In this document: positions 19,246 to 32,058 of the stretch, one piece after another | Position numbering within the stretch: position 1 is the stretch's first letter | How the letters are laid out: each line of letters opens with the position of its first letter | Assembly (NCBI GenBank): GCA_003996215.1 | Contig: QJPP01007241.1 | Location: 930,001 to 994,000, forward strand | Direction of reading: 5' to 3' | Source: Jaltomata sinuosa | Lineage: Eukaryota > Streptophyta > Magnoliopsida > Solanales > Solanaceae | Length of the DNA: 64,000 nt | The notes under the pieces: generated by a model | What the model was told of the DNA's origin: nothing | What the model saw: only the letters and a program-made list of their open reading frames with translations | The model's database searches: none | Position numbers and translations under genes: made by a program

Positions 19246-22200
19246 TTATCCCTTAAATCGGATACTTCGACTAATACCAGCGTTAATTCCTGTAGTTTCT
19301 CCACCATAAGGACCACTCGGTTTCTTGATTTTCTGAACTTGTCCTTCCCTACGTTTCTGAGCCTTCTCGTGTTTCCCCTGAGAGAGAGAGAGATAAATAC
19401 AGTGTTTGTCAACATTGTTATATCAGGAACCTGGTTCTTTCAAGCATAAGTAATTCTGCTTTAGCCACTTACCCTGTATTTCTTCCTTGGATTTTTATCT
19501 TGCTTCTTACGATTACGAGTAAGGCCCCTGTTTTTCTCCATCTAGAAAATAAAGAAACCCGATTTTAGTGAAACAAGAAAAAGGGATGCCGTGATTGCAA
19601 CTGGCAGCAAAGCTAATATGTCGTACCTGGTAATTTATCTGGCGCTTCCCATCCACAAGAGTTTCTGGCATTGACGGCATCGCTGGGGATCTACAGTGGC
19701 AAATTATGGTGAATTAGTGAATCAAAGTGAGCAAAATATAGCCAAGCAGATAGGAGACGGGATGTCATTGAACTAGAGAAACAAATGCAGGACTTAGAAG
19801 GATATACATAGTAATCCATATTGATGGGGTATCCTCGAAATCTTTCACGTGAAAGTAGTTTAGCATGCTTGAATGAGCTTTGGTTTAACAATCTTAAAAG
19901 ACTATCGAGTCTAACCTGGAATACATCTTTTCTTTAGCAGCAAGCTTAGCTGAATGTTGTTTTTCGACTTCTCTGTAGAATTCCATATCTGAGTCCATTT
20001 CATCATCGTCAGAAGTAGCAACATCATCACTTGCATGGTCACCAGAATCATCTTTGACATCATCAGAAGGTTCAACTCCAGCTCCGGCTAGAACTCTCAG
20101 TTCATGCTTTCTTCTCCTTTCTCCAATGTCATCTCGTTTTGGTAAATCATCATCACCAGAAATTACCTTCCAAGAGAACAAAACTTATTATAATACATCT
20201 AATTAGGTTAAATCTCACAGGAGACGTACTCTACGAATTTTGAAAGCAGAAAAAGGATCCCATGCTAGGAAAAATGACTAACAGAAATCCACTTTAACAG
20301 AAGCAAAATACACACACATGTAGTTGTCAAGTTCGATTCCAGGGGATGGAGAAATTCCTAGTACGGAATGCTTCCCTTAATGGCCCCTACACGAATATCA
20401 ATTGGTTCCAAATACCGGGATGATTAAGCCAAAATATAGATACATATATTTACTTTTTTTGAGAGGAAAAAAAGTGTATAGATGTACACACACACGCACA
20501 CATATATATGAATATATATACGAATATAATACCGAGGAAACAGGGAAGGAGAAGAAGTGTGTATCACAAAGCAAATGTTGCAGTACCTTAATATTGTCAG
20601 TAAAAACTGCTTGCACAATTATTCAACCTCACTGTATTTCTTCGATCTCGTAATATGGATATTTGTGAAAGGGTATATCAAGATTTTTGGAACTCGAAAA
20701 TGAAGAGCAGCTAAACACAACATGTGCCAACATGAAGGCTTACAAAATAATCCTAATTGCCACAAATTAGAAAATTGTGACATCAAACAGTAGAAACACA
20801 GTCGTCTTCACTCTGATAAGCAGACTGGAGAACTAAAAACTTAACAATAGCATCCAGTTAAAATACAGCTGAATCCGACTTCAAATAACATAAATGACGA
20901 CCTCATATAATTGCAACATCTAAAGGTGTAACTTCTTTGAAATACATGCAAAGATATACTCCCTCCGTCGCAAATCAATTGGCCATTTATAAATATCAAG
21001 GTCAATTTCAAATACTTGGGAATTGCGATAAAAGAGGCAAGAAGGAATAAGGGAAAACAACTAGAGTGACCACCAATAAAGGACAAGGGGGCAACTCTTT
21101 AGCGAAAGAGAGCGATCCACGGAGACAGAAATTGAAAAGACTGTCAAAGTCCATAAGTATAGAAAATCAATCTCAATGCAGTTGCATACACTCACATAAA
21201 AGACAGGATATTTATTTACTTGAAAATCAACGAAATGAAGACAGAATTAAAGCATTTGTGATCCACACCTTGGGTCTTGCTACTTGAGAATTTAGAAGCC
21301 TAGACAGTTTGTTTAAACTTCGTATCTCATGATCATTTCCAGTACCGATGACATCATCATCAAAATCATCAGGTGTTGCCAACATCCTGCAACATATAAT
21401 TCATTGGACTTCCCATCAGTGATTTCATGTTTGCATTAAGTTATGTAGATTAACAGAAGAGGAAGATGGAGCTATAAATTGTGAAGCAAATTGATACCCA
21501 TTCAGTAGTCGCGAGCGCTTGTTTTGTTTTTCATGTTTACGTGCAATGGAACTTAAGACACCTGTCTGCTTCAATTTTTCCTCAAGGGAAGCTCTCACTT
21601 TTAGCATTTCCATGCTTTGGATACCAACTTGATCATCCTGCCACAATTCTTTAATGTTAGTTAATTTGATCTACATCTTACTGGTAAAAGAAGAGATCTG
21701 GTGATTTTGCAACAGCTAGGAACATGGGTGAAAGAATTGCTAGAAATACTAATGACAAGGACATTGGCACTCGTCTGGTGACACTTGATTTGTATTGTAA
21801 CAGTGACAGTGGACTCGCCTGCTGATGGCCATTTACCTGACGTTTGCGTTTTGATTCGTTTTTCCGTTGACTCTTTAAACCATTTGCCTCCACCAACTCA
21901 GCTTCATGAGGCTAAAACAATGGGAAAAATTAGACTAAATTTTACATAGTTGCTTAATAAAACTACAAAAGGTTTTCATTCAGAATCAGCTTAAATAAAA
22001 GAAGGGGAAAAAATGATGCTTGAACAACAAAATAAGATGAATTAAACTGGAAATTACCTCTGTTTCTTGAATATCAGCTGATGCCACAGAAGGCTTGTGA
22101 CTAATGGGGAGAGGTTCAGAATCCAAGTTCCTTCCCGCCAACTTTACACCAGTTACACTATCAACATTCTTGTCCAACAAGTCTTCTAGTTTAGAAGGAA

Positions 22201-25200
22201 GATATCCATCAAGTTCTTTCATCTGCATAAATTAATTTGTCAACGCCCAGAAAGATAGGAAGAGAGGAGCAGGGTATACACATCAAAGCTAGCAAGAATT
22301 GAGAAGAACAAGGAGAGGACTTAGCAACATCACTTCGCATCTAAACAATCTAAAAATGTTAATTCAGTACATGATTGACAAATTTGATATGTCAGGTTAT
22401 GATAAGTTAACATATTATTTCCACTTCAAATTCTCTAAGACTCGAGAAAACATGAAGTCCACGTATTTAACTTCTTTCACAAATTAGTTTAGTCTATCAA
22501 ATAAATTAAGAAGAAGCCTGGAGACTATTTTATGGGGTATTCACTTAAGAAGAACTATGCAAGAGGCACCATGGGTGTAGCCTAGAGGTCAATGAAGGGA
22601 ATTGAGAACCATGAGGTCTCAAGTTCAACTCCCAATAAACAAGTTCAGATTAGCACTAAGATGCTCTTTACACTAAAGTAAAGAAGAAACAGACCAGATG
22701 CAGACAGAGTAGCATAGACTTTTACAACAAGGGTGAGTTAGAGAATTGAAACATTATCAAACATATAGATATTTTTTAATAAGTATCAACTAGATAATAA
22801 AGTGACTTCTAACTTTTTCCATGAGCTAAACAACTCACTAATTATAGTTTGTGTTAATCATTTCCATTTTTAACAGCTAATGGTGCCTTTATATTGCAAG
22901 TCTACTGATATTACCATATGAGATGGTCAAGCAAGTAAATGTTTTCAACTTGTGTATGTGAGCGCAATTTGCTTAGCATATATCTCAATGATTAAATAAA
23001 GCAGTCTTATCTCATCAACTATGCATATCCGGACCACATAATCAAGTGATTGATTTTCCAGCAAATAATGTCATCATTAACAGAATTAACAAAAACTTGC
23101 AAGCATTAATTTGACCCTGTTTTGTTGTTTGAATCCTAGATAAGAGTTGTAACCTTATTCAACAGATTCTTGTTCTCCACAAGGCGTGAAATGACTGGAT
23201 GATCACGCACTGGTTGCCCCTCAGATTTGAGAAGAAGATAGAAAGTGATAGCTTGGCAATATGACAGCAGAAGCAGCTTCTTCACCTCAATGTAGTGCAT
23301 CCCGCCTTTTATCATATTCTTTCCATTAATCTTAATACAGAAAATCGAAGTTAAATGCTGACAGGTGCAATATCATTCCAAGATCAAACTATCTTACTAG
23401 AAACTGCATTCAGTTACAAACTAGGAGATTCCATCATTATATGAGTCAACTCTCACTGTTTTAACTATACTTGTCAGTTACACTACCCCAACCAATCATT
23501 TCTAAACCTTCATTATTTTATCCTTTCAGCTGAGCAACTTCACATCAGTAACAGAGCCCGTGTAACTAACTATAAAGATTTTGTCACCGAAGAACCCAAA
23601 ACTGTGTGAGGGGAACCACAGCCAAGCAGGTCTAAACTGTACATGTGGATTTCACAATGTAAATACATTTTGCATTTGGCGAGAAGCACTTAGACAAGTA
23701 TCTTCCACAGCAGCCTCAGTTCTTATAGCATAATAGCACCTGTAGTTAGTGGAGTTTCACAATACACATACCTTGTTGAGTAGGGGATTAACTTTGTCAT
23801 CGAGCTCGTCAAGCGCTTCACCAAGCTCAGACAGCAAACCGACCAATTCAGGTGCAGAACTGTAATCACAAGAAGATCATAGAGTCAGAAGCATGACCTT
23901 TTTTTATTTTTTGAGAAATGAGTCAGAAGCATAATTTAACCTGCACATATAGATGTTTGCAACCTACCAGATAATATATACCCAATGACAGAAGAAGCAG
24001 ACACACACATCGAAGATTCTTAACTTTTGATTCTAATTAATCACAAGCATGCGATGTAGAATGCCATAAAATAAGGCCACTACGCCGTGACTGACGGACA
24101 TTTCAACTGAACATTTCTCATCCTGTACAATATATTCGGACAGGGGGCTAACTAAATATTTAGTGATCTAATCCAGGGGCTAACTAGATATTTGGTAGTC
24201 TCATCTAAGTATCATGTACTGAACTCCAAAGTGATTCCTTAGATCTTGTGAAAGATCCATTTCGTTCTCACAGGCCTCCTTATAGCTAGCCACCTTATAC
24301 TTTTTAAAATAACTGCGGTGTCCAGGCTAGCTTGCGTGCACTTCGATCAATTTCACGGAGTACATGCTACCTCCCGCCAACACAGGTACTAGGTAACCCT
24401 ATCCATAAAAGCTTGGACAGACGGGGAAAAATTACCTAGTGTTTTTCGCCTCCATTGGGGTGAACTGAGACAACTACCCTTGAATACTTAACAGCATCTT
24501 GATCTTGTGAGTCAATTGCTACCCACAAGCCTATTTTTCTCCTTGTTCTACATGGTCTTAGTACAAATAAAAGCTTATGAGGCGCATTTAAGAAAATAGA
24601 TGCAGAGGTTATTAACATCCAGTGGACCACTTCTCAAGATCTTCTCGAATTCTAAGGTACACGCGCTCTTGTCCTACCACTTTGCCTCTATAATAAAATG
24701 TACTTCCTACACATACAACTTCCTCATAAAAAATGTGAAGCCATTGATAACAATGTGACACAAAGCATGCACCTTCTGGCTTTCTTCTGTTGCATGATCA
24801 CGAGTTCCCACAATGCATTATCAAAAATGTGTCATTGAGATCCAATCTCCCTATGTTAAGCTTCTCTGCTTAGTATGGTGTTCAATATCCTCAAGTCCGT
24901 CATCCCCATGAAGATCAGATATCTAACAGGGAGCTAACTATCAGAACTTCCTACTGAAACCTCTGACACAATGCATACCATGATCCATTTTAAATGGTCA
25001 AATTGAGGATATTGTAGAAGTGGGTCCTCAAATTTCATTGTCATTATTGGAGTCTGAACTGAGGAACACAGTGTTTTTATTCTTTGTCAACTTCCACAAC
25101 CTTTAGCAGTAAAACTAAGCATATATTGTTCAGTACGAAACCTTAGTTCATCACCCGCCTTCTTCTCTTCTATTTGTTTTCCCGATTATTGAGAATGTAC

Positions 25201-28023
25201 TGATATCTATTTAAATCTAAACTTGAAAAAGATGCTAGCAAGAATCATGGCAAATGATAGCAATTGTAACGTATGCGCCTCCCTCAAAAAATTTATGTAC
25301 TGATGTTATCATGATGCTGGGTTACATTAACATCGTCAACAATGACAAGCAATAAAACTTAATAGAAGCAACATTTTGTCCTGAAATTAGCATATGCAGG
25401 GCAGAGAAGCTCACCTATAGACAACATCCATTTGCTCTTCTTTTGTCAGAGCATTCAAATCCTTCTGCACTTCCTCATAAGCAGTGCCAGTTTCATTTTT
25501 GGCTTCTCCATCAGCAGAAACTACTGATCCAGGTTTCCCTTGGGCCAAAATTTCCTGCAATGTTACTCATAAGATTCCATTTCCAACCTCAAAATATAGG
25601 AAAAATTCATTGAATGAACACTTTATAGAAATTAAATTTCTCACCTCAAATGTGAGTTCATCATCTTCAATACCAAAATCCGCTGCAGATAAAGATTTAG
25701 CCTTTTTCTGCTGCATTCTCAACACCTCTGCCTCCTCCTCGGCGATAAGGTCCTCATCACTTGACTCTTCAACATTCTAACAAACAAAAATGTTCAAGTG
25801 ACATCAATTATTGCATGCAAATGACGACATGATAGAAGAACTATGTTACAGGTACTGTTGAAACAGTAAGGAGAGGATACTCCTCTGACATCACATTGTT
25901 GCTTCTAGAGCCAGTAAAGTATTAGCTTCTCCAAGCATACCATATATAATGTCATAAAAGAAAAAAAGTTAAGCAAATAATTAGGTGAAATGTTACCTCC
26001 TTATTTTGATAATAGATATTTTTTCCTCTTCCCCACAGAGGCCCCTCTTCTTTCTCCTGTTCAGCTTCATCATGCATTTCATCCTCAACCCCGCCCATAG
26101 TAGCTTGTAAATATTTCTGTGTCCTTGCAACTAAAGTAAAAATAGGTACTCAAATTAGATACTAAAAGACTTCCCAAGCAGAAGATCCAAGGGAAGATGG
26201 CAAAAAAGAGGCAAATCTTAAGAGATCAACCAAAAGAAATGTAAAAACCAGAATTGGACGGAAACCAATCAGCTTATTAATTCAACAAATATATGAGAAT
26301 GGAAAGAGACTTCCTTCTGCCATCTATGTGTAGCAGCTCAGTTCAGAGAAACTCAAGATTAGGAGCCACAGTATGGTTAGAGCTTCGTGCAATATTACAC
26401 AGTTCAAACACACAATTAATATTTAGTCTCCCACCTAATTAGCATCAATTCAATAATCAAACACTAGGAATTGCATTAAGTTACCAGTTTAAAAAAAACA
26501 CTAGGAATTGCATTAATTCTTCAACCACCATCCCAGATGCATTTCAAAATCGTAATGAGAAGTTAAAATAATAAAAGCTGCTATATTTTTCTTCTGCATT
26601 TTTTTTTTCTTTTTCCTTTTTTGGGAGAGGAAACTCCTAAAATAAATATAAACCAATCTTATGCTCTATGTTGCCTTCAGAAGCATTCAAAGGGAATATC
26701 GGAGAAGAATTCCATAACAAAGAAACAGGATAGGCAATTCAGCTAAAGTATTTATTTCAATAACAAAAAGCAGTCACAAGTTTGAATTTAATTGCATACT
26801 TTTAGCACCAAGGCCAGTAAGTTTAGCATCATCAAAGTCGTCATCTTCATCCTCTGCATCTTCATCCTCTTCATCTTCATCCTCCTATACAAAGGAGTTA
26901 ACCTTGAGCAATTAGTTGACTTTCTTTACATCAAATTAGCACTCTAACTACTTAATACAGTTTATAAGCCTTCGGTATGAAAATAAAAGTTGCAAAAGAA
27001 TACCCAGTATCACCTTAAGATCATACACGGGAAGCTCATTATCTTCATCCGACTCTGCAGAATCTTCATTAACATTCAGTGGAATGATATCTCTCTTTTC
27101 ATGAACTACAATTAACCAAATAGATCAGTAACAGAGAAATTCTTTAGCATTAAAAAAAAAAACATTTTTTCTAATGCCCTCGCCCTCGCCCTTGCCTCCC
27201 CCCCCCCTCCCTCTCCCTCTCCATTAGGTGCGGAGCTATAGCTTCACCTACTGTTCAGCAAAACTCAATAGCTTTGGCTCAAACTCTGTATTTGTATTTT
27301 AAAATCCACTTAAATATGTCTAAATAATGTATCAAGAACCCAGTAAGCTGCATTTTTGAAAAATTTAGGATTCATAAACTCAAAATAAGCTCCATCTTTG
27401 CTCTCCCTCCATCCATGGACTCAAAAAATAAATTTCTCACTAAAAACCCATTTTTTGCACACATCCTCTTGTATCTAATGCTACAACAACAACATACTCA
27501 GTATAATCCCACAAATAGGGTCTGGGTTTTTGTATCTAACGCTAACGTTGCTAAATCCTTAGAAGAAAAAAATGAAAAATCAACTTAATATGCATAAATA
27601 ATGTAATCAAGAACCCAGTAAGCTGCATTTTTAAAAAATATAGAATCCATAAACTCAAAATACTAGCTCAATCTTTGCTCTCCCTCCACCCATGGATTCA
27701 AAAAAGTACATTTCTCCCTAAAAAAAACCATTTTTTACACATATCTTCTTGTATCTAATGCTACAACAACAACATACTCAGTATAATCCCACAAATGGGG
27801 TCTGGGGTTTTTGTATCTTATCCTAACTTAGCAAAATTCTTACAAGAAAAAAAAAATAAAAAAAATAAAAAGAAATAGATAAGAGTATCTAAAAAGGGAA
27901 AAACTTACAGGCATCAATAGCATCATTCATCATATCATCATCTTCATTGTAAAAATCAAGTTTTGATTTCTTTGAAGAAGGGTTGTTTTCCTTCTTCTTG
28001 AACTTTCCTGATTTCTTTCCCAT
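19246..28023 (-). CDS. THAL: SAS10/UTP3 small-subunit processome protein (THALLO homologue)
   Basis: Sixteen exons: 28023-27909, 27105-27014, 26884-26800, 26130-25997, 25776-25645, 25554-25415, 23859-23772, 23330-23154, 22222-22058, 21911-21837, 21637-21498, 21386-21269, 20166-19916, 19690-19627, 19541-19473 and 19377-19246. All phases agree and give 658 residues, close to Arabidopsis THAL. The protein acts in the nucleolus in 18S pre-rRNA processing as part of the U3/SSU processome. It starts MGKKSGKFKKK (basic), then has long acidic stretches (exons 2-5). The Sas10/Utp3 domain lies at about residues 190-320 (LNALTKEEQMDVVYS, KLLLLSYCQAITFYLLLKSE, GQPVRDHPVISRLVE). The conserved Sas10 C-terminal domain is at about 488-658 (SGDDDLPKRDDIGERRRKHE, RGLTRNRKKQDKNPRKKYR, GINAGISRSIRFKG). 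Introns carry SINE and LINE fragments. No damage is seen; likely functional. Confidence 0.93.
22563..22690 (+). mobile_element. SolS-type SINE fragment, antisense in SAS10 intron 8
   Basis: A tRNA-like head is seen: gggtgtagcctagaggtcaa (A box) and gaggtctcaagttcaactcc (B box), followed by a cut body. The same head appears in other SINE copies of the window. No target duplication was identified. Confidence 0.6.
24290..24480 (-). mobile_element. SolS-type SINE in SAS10 intron 7
   Basis: The minus strand reads ggcgaaaaacactaggtaat, then a gtacctgtgttggcgggagg-like segment and gaagtgcacgcaagctagcc, then cctggacaccgcagttattt. This is the body and tail of the common SINE; the tRNA-like head is incomplete (gtctcagttcaccccaat). 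Confidence 0.6.
27177..27222 (-). other. G-rich tract (G-quadruplex candidate) in SAS10 intron 1
   Basis: The plus strand is C-rich (ccctcgccctcgcccttgcc then ten consecutive C); the transcribed RNA would carry at least six G-runs of three or more with short loops. It lies about 70-115 bases upstream of the exon 2 acceptor. Folding is inferred from sequence only. Confidence 0.5.
27330..27830. repeat. Two-copy direct tandem duplication (about 270 bp) in SAS10 intron 1
   Basis: Copies begin atgtatcaagaacccagtaa near 27328 and atgtaatcaagaacccagta near 27601. They share tttgctctccctcca, acccattttttgcacac and the LINE/SINE-tail stretch acaacaacaacatactcagt then ataatcccaca. They differ at scattered positions, so the duplication is not recent. 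Each copy ends in the ctgggtttttgtatct stretch. Confidence 0.75.
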
Positions 28024-28311
28024 TCTGCTGTATATTGGAGGAAATTGAAGAAAAGGGTTTAAGCTAAAACCCACAAAGGTTAAACCCTTTTCAAGAAAAT
28101 TGTTTTCTTTAACAAATACAACGAGTTTCAATGGCTTCAGGAAGTGAAGAGTTGCTGCGGCGGCGAGCGGAGGCTTCTCTTTTTTTCTCTATAAGCAGTT
28201 AGAGGGCAAAGATGGAATACTCTTTTTCCAAATTGTGTTTTTTTGTTTTGGGTATATTTTTATTTTTCTTAGTTTAGGAAAAAAATAATTTCACCAGTTC
28301 TTTCTAAAAAA
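28024..28311 (-). promoter_or_regulatory. SAS10 5' region with telo-box-like motifs, ending at a Helitron
   Basis: The 290 bases upstream of the start codon contain AAACCCTT twice (28053-28060 on the minus strand and 28083-28090 on the plus strand), one base off the telo-box AAACCCTA common in plant ribosome-biogenesis genes. A TATA-like cttatagag (minus) is near 28190. The upstream limit is the 3' end of a Helitron at 28312. The transcription start is not known. Confidence 0.4.
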
Positions 28312-29064
28312 CTAGAAGTTGTTTTCCGTGCTTTGCACGGACCCAATATTGATACTCAAAAATTTTAAGATATGTCTAATTTAGATATGCATATATTATT
28401 TTATTTAAATCCATGAATTTTTTAGATATGGTTACATTATTTTATTTGGATCAATGAAATTCATATAAGAATATTTTAAGTTGTTAATTATTGTGATTTA
28501 TAATATTTTTAATGTAATTTTTTATTGTGATTTATAATATTTTTAACGTAAGATAAATAAATTAAAACGGAGAAGAGTATGAAAATTTTCGGAGCGGAGT
28601 CCGTCGAAGCAGGCATGTCGTTCATGAGCAGTCTGCTATGCACAGGCCCAATATTGATACTCCAAAATTCTAAAATATGCCTAATTAAGATATGCATACA
28701 TTATTTTATTTAAATCGATGAAATTCATATAAGAATATTTTAAGTTGTTCATTATTGTGATTTATAATACTTTTAATATAATTTTTTTTAATTGTGATTT
28801 GTTCATTATTGTGATTTTAATACTTTTAATGTAATTTTTTTATTGTGATTCATAATACTTTTAATGTAATTTTTTTATTGTGATTCATAATACTTTTAAT
28901 GTAATTTTTAAATATATAATAAATTGTTAATTATTGTGATTTATAAAAAATTTAACGTAATACAAATAAATTAAAATAAAAAAAAATATTAAAGTGAAGC
29001 TCGCTGAAGCAGACATGTCGTTCATGAGCAGCTTGCTTGCTCACTCTCACTTCTTATATAGGAA
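28312..29064 (-). mobile_element. Non-autonomous Helitron A
   Basis: On the minus strand the 3' end has the hairpin TCCGTGCaaaGCACGGA (28325-28341), then about nine bases and CTAG followed by T (28312-28315), the standard Helitron ending. The 5' end is probably ttcctatataagaagtg near 29064. Internally it carries AT-rich repeats of the type attgtgatttataata and two copies of a block with ccaatattgatactc and catgtcgttcatgagcag. No Rep/helicase is encoded. It shares internal repeats with Helitron B. Confidence 0.65.
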
Positions 29065-29335
29065 GGGGAAAAAATCACCAGTTCTTTTTTTCCAGAAAAT
29101 CAAGATTGCAAAAATCAATTTAGGTGAGGGAGGGGGAGAAGGAATTTTGGGGAAAGAAAAAAATGGGAAATAAGGGGTCATTGCAGAAATGCCCTTATTT
29201 GGGGGTGTTCTTTTAATTTTTGCCCCTTAAAAATTATTAATTTTAAGTTTTTATCTAAGCTCTAAGTAATAAAAAAGTTATTGAAAATACTTTTTGATCG
29301 TAGAAAAAAAATCGCAAGACATAAGTTAAATGATA

Positions 29336-29580
29336 CTTTCTTCGTTTTAATTTTTTTGTTCTATTTTGATTTGGCACGAAATTTAAGAAAAAAAAAAAAA
29401 CTTTTTGAATTTTGGAGTCTTAAATTAAAAATATGCCAAATGTATCAAAATGTCTTTTAATTTTGTAGTCTAAAACATGTCATATAGAAAGTTGGAACTA
29501 AAGAGTTGTTAAAAAGGGAAAGAGGCATTCTTTTTTAAACAGACTAAAAAAAAAGTAAAATAAATAAATTGAAATGGGGG
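29336..29580. mobile_element. Stowaway-like MITE
   Basis: The ends ctttcttcgttttaattt and taaattgaaatggggg are the decayed termini of the same MITE family seen at 33166, 38022 and 40283, with TA at both flanks (29334-29335, 29581-29582). Internal ttggcacgaaatttaag is shared with the other copies. Confidence 0.6.
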
Positions 29581-29705
29581 TATAACTTACGCTCCTGAGC
29601 ATAAGTTCAATGACACAATTTATGCTCCTAGACATACGTTCAGTGGCACAAGTTATACCACATGACATAAGTTTAGTGCCATAAATTTTGCTCTAAGACA
29701 TAAGT
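29581..29705. repeat. Short degenerate tandem repeat (about 40-bp unit)
   Basis: Three to four units of the pattern cataagttcagtggcacaag/ttatgctcctagacata follow each other (for example starting near 29598, 29635 and 29668). They differ at many sites. No function is apparent. Confidence 0.5.
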
Positions 29706-29933
29706 TGTCACGCCCCGAGTCTACACTCTAAGCGTTGTCGGCACTCGAAATCATTATTTCCCCGAGCAAACCCTTGACCTGGTATACTATTGAACTTAGC
29801 CCTTAAACAATTTACGGAAGACTTAAAATAATGAGCATATTAACTTGTTAAGAATAGAAATCAAATATCTTTTATATAGTTTAAAGCATAAGCAACTGAA
29901 AAGAAATATTTCAACATTTGACACTTTACTAAC
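29706..29933 (-). mobile_element. Older gypsy LTR fragment hosting the solo LTR
   Basis: The stretch starts tgtcacgccccgagtctac, the reverse complement of a gypsy LTR end (...CTCGGGGCGTGACA). It is interrupted at 29933 by the solo LTR and appears to continue after 32058. The other terminus was not recognised. Confidence 0.45.
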
Positions 29934-32053
29934 TGTCACGTCCCGAGACCAGGCCCTGGACGTGACGGGCAATCCAGACCAATGAAGGCCCAAAAAGACC
30001 CCTTAGCATTCATTAAAAGCACATTCAATAAATAAAGAATTTGCGAAAAAAGGACTCATTTGAGAACATCATTTAAAACATATATAAAAGTTAATCAAGT
30101 GTTGGGAATAAAACGTTTAAACAATATCTACATAGGTCTATGAAGCCTCTAACATAAAAATAAAATATCTATGTCGGAACATGACCCGACAATACCATAA
30201 CACTGAAACCAGAGTCAAATAAGAATTTAGATCACCTTTCGAAAGGTGGAGGGCTCACCAAAAGCTGAACCTGTCTGATCGAACCTAGTGTTGTATAGTA
30301 CCACGAGAAGGTGCCTATGAACCTACATCATACAATGATGTAGCCTCCCAAAGACGGTCAGTATGTGAAATATAGTGGTACACAGAACAGAAAAATAGGT
30401 ACAATATACTTTATTTGAAAAGTTGACATTTAAATACTTTCAACACAATAAGCAATAAATATCCGTAGAAATTTTCATTATGAGAAAACAATAAACTTTC
30501 TATATGTTACTTTTGAACTAGATGGTATCACCCACGTCTATTCGACACCACAGACTATGTGAGTCTGATCAATGCTCGACCGGCAAAGTCTCAACCCATA
30601 TTTGTCGCATGAGTCGAGATTTCAATACAATATGGCCAGTACAATCGCCCTCGTAGAGAAAAAGATAAAATCGTCCCAAGTTAGGATCGAACTATCCCTA
30701 TGTCGGCAAAACACATGTTTCGGGTGCTGAGATGTTTAGCCTCACACCTTCTCGGTTAACCATCTAATTCTCTTAAAGCCCAAATTATTACCATTTTTAA
30801 TATCTTTAAAAACATCCTTCAATAATACAATTCTGTTAGGGGCATAATCTGTTATTGGTATCATCATACCAAGACTTGCAAGTCATTTATTTCACAATAT
30901 AAAACCCATAGGGTCTGTCAACAATTCAATATGCCAATTTCATAAAATTCATATAGTAAAACAATAATTTCTGTCTCAATCCATTCCATTCGTAAAATTC
31001 GTTAGAATAGCAATATCTTTCGAAATTCGTAAATCACTTGAAGACTTTTAGATATTAAGAAGAACAAGTAAAAACCTTTCAATCCCTTTTTTGAGTACCA
31101 TTCATCACATAATCTCTTAGTATTTTCAAGTAAAAGTTAGGGAATAGCGTTTTCATGAGCTTTCCTCAAAGTTAGTAAAACCATACTTGTAATCCTAAGT
31201 TTATAATCAAAATAGTATAAATGTTTACCAAAGGGTTTGAAAACCATAACGTTTGTAAGATACTTTGAAAATGGATCGTTCTGCGTACCTTGGAGAAGAA
31301 GATTGTGGAGAGGAACTCTTGGGATAGAAACCCTAGCCTTTGATATCTCTGAAACTTGGAAGATTGGTGTTTTGAGAGAGAGGAGCGTTTGAAACCCTCC
31401 TGGAAAGAAGTTCTCCTAAAAAAAATTACCTTAGGAGTCCTATTTATAGGCAATTCCAATAAAAATCCAGATTGACCTAAGAAAGGAAAGACGTGTCAGA
31501 AAAATTGACGCCAAAATGGTTCATTTTAGCCACAAGCGGACCATTTTTGTAGGCATTTTAACTTATGAGATTTGACGAGCCTCTACCTCCGGAAACGTCA
31601 GAAGAACGGACCGTTGTCTCAGAAAACGGTCCATTTTTCCTTCCGTTTTAACTTTCAAATTTCGACGGACTTCTGGTCAGACAGATGTTTTCTTGGTAAA
31701 CTGGTCATAACTTTTTACTCTGGAGTCGAATTAATGCGCGATCGGCGTTGTTGGAAAGAAGACTCGAAGACCTTTAATTTAGTGAGTCATGGACCACCTA
31801 ACTCTTTATATTCTAGTAGCAATGATCGTTTGAAGATGACCCAAGTTAGAAAGTTATACGAAAACTTAGTCAGTAGAGAAGATTTCAACTTAACTTGTGT
31901 TAGAGGTTCCTTAAGACCTTAATTCACATCCAACACTCTTCCCACACATAGTGCTTGATCATAACACCTAGTTACAATGAAATCTTTCGGGTTCAGATCT
32001 AATTACACGCGAAAAATAATTGAAATCCTAGCTCAAAAATTTGGGGTGTTACA
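29934..32053 (-). mobile_element. Ty3-gypsy solo LTR with perfect 5-bp target duplication
   Basis: On the minus strand it runs from TGTAACACCCCAAATTT to GGGACGTGACA, 2120 bp, and is flanked by ctaac on both sides (29929-29933 and 32054-32058). A TATA box (cctataaatagg, minus) lies at 31439-31450, as expected for an LTR promoter. There is no internal retrotransposon DNA on either side, so LTR-LTR recombination removed it. Confidence 0.9.
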
Positions 32054-32058
32054 CTAAC

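Noticed and set aside
20950..21070. Stowaway-like start (actccctccgtcgcaaatca) in a SAS10 intron.
   Set aside because: Only one end is recognisable and no matching right end was found, so it is not listed as an element.
31172..31922. Reading frames of 95 and 116 codons inside the solo LTR.
   Set aside because: They lie in LTR regulatory sequence; no gag/pol similarity.
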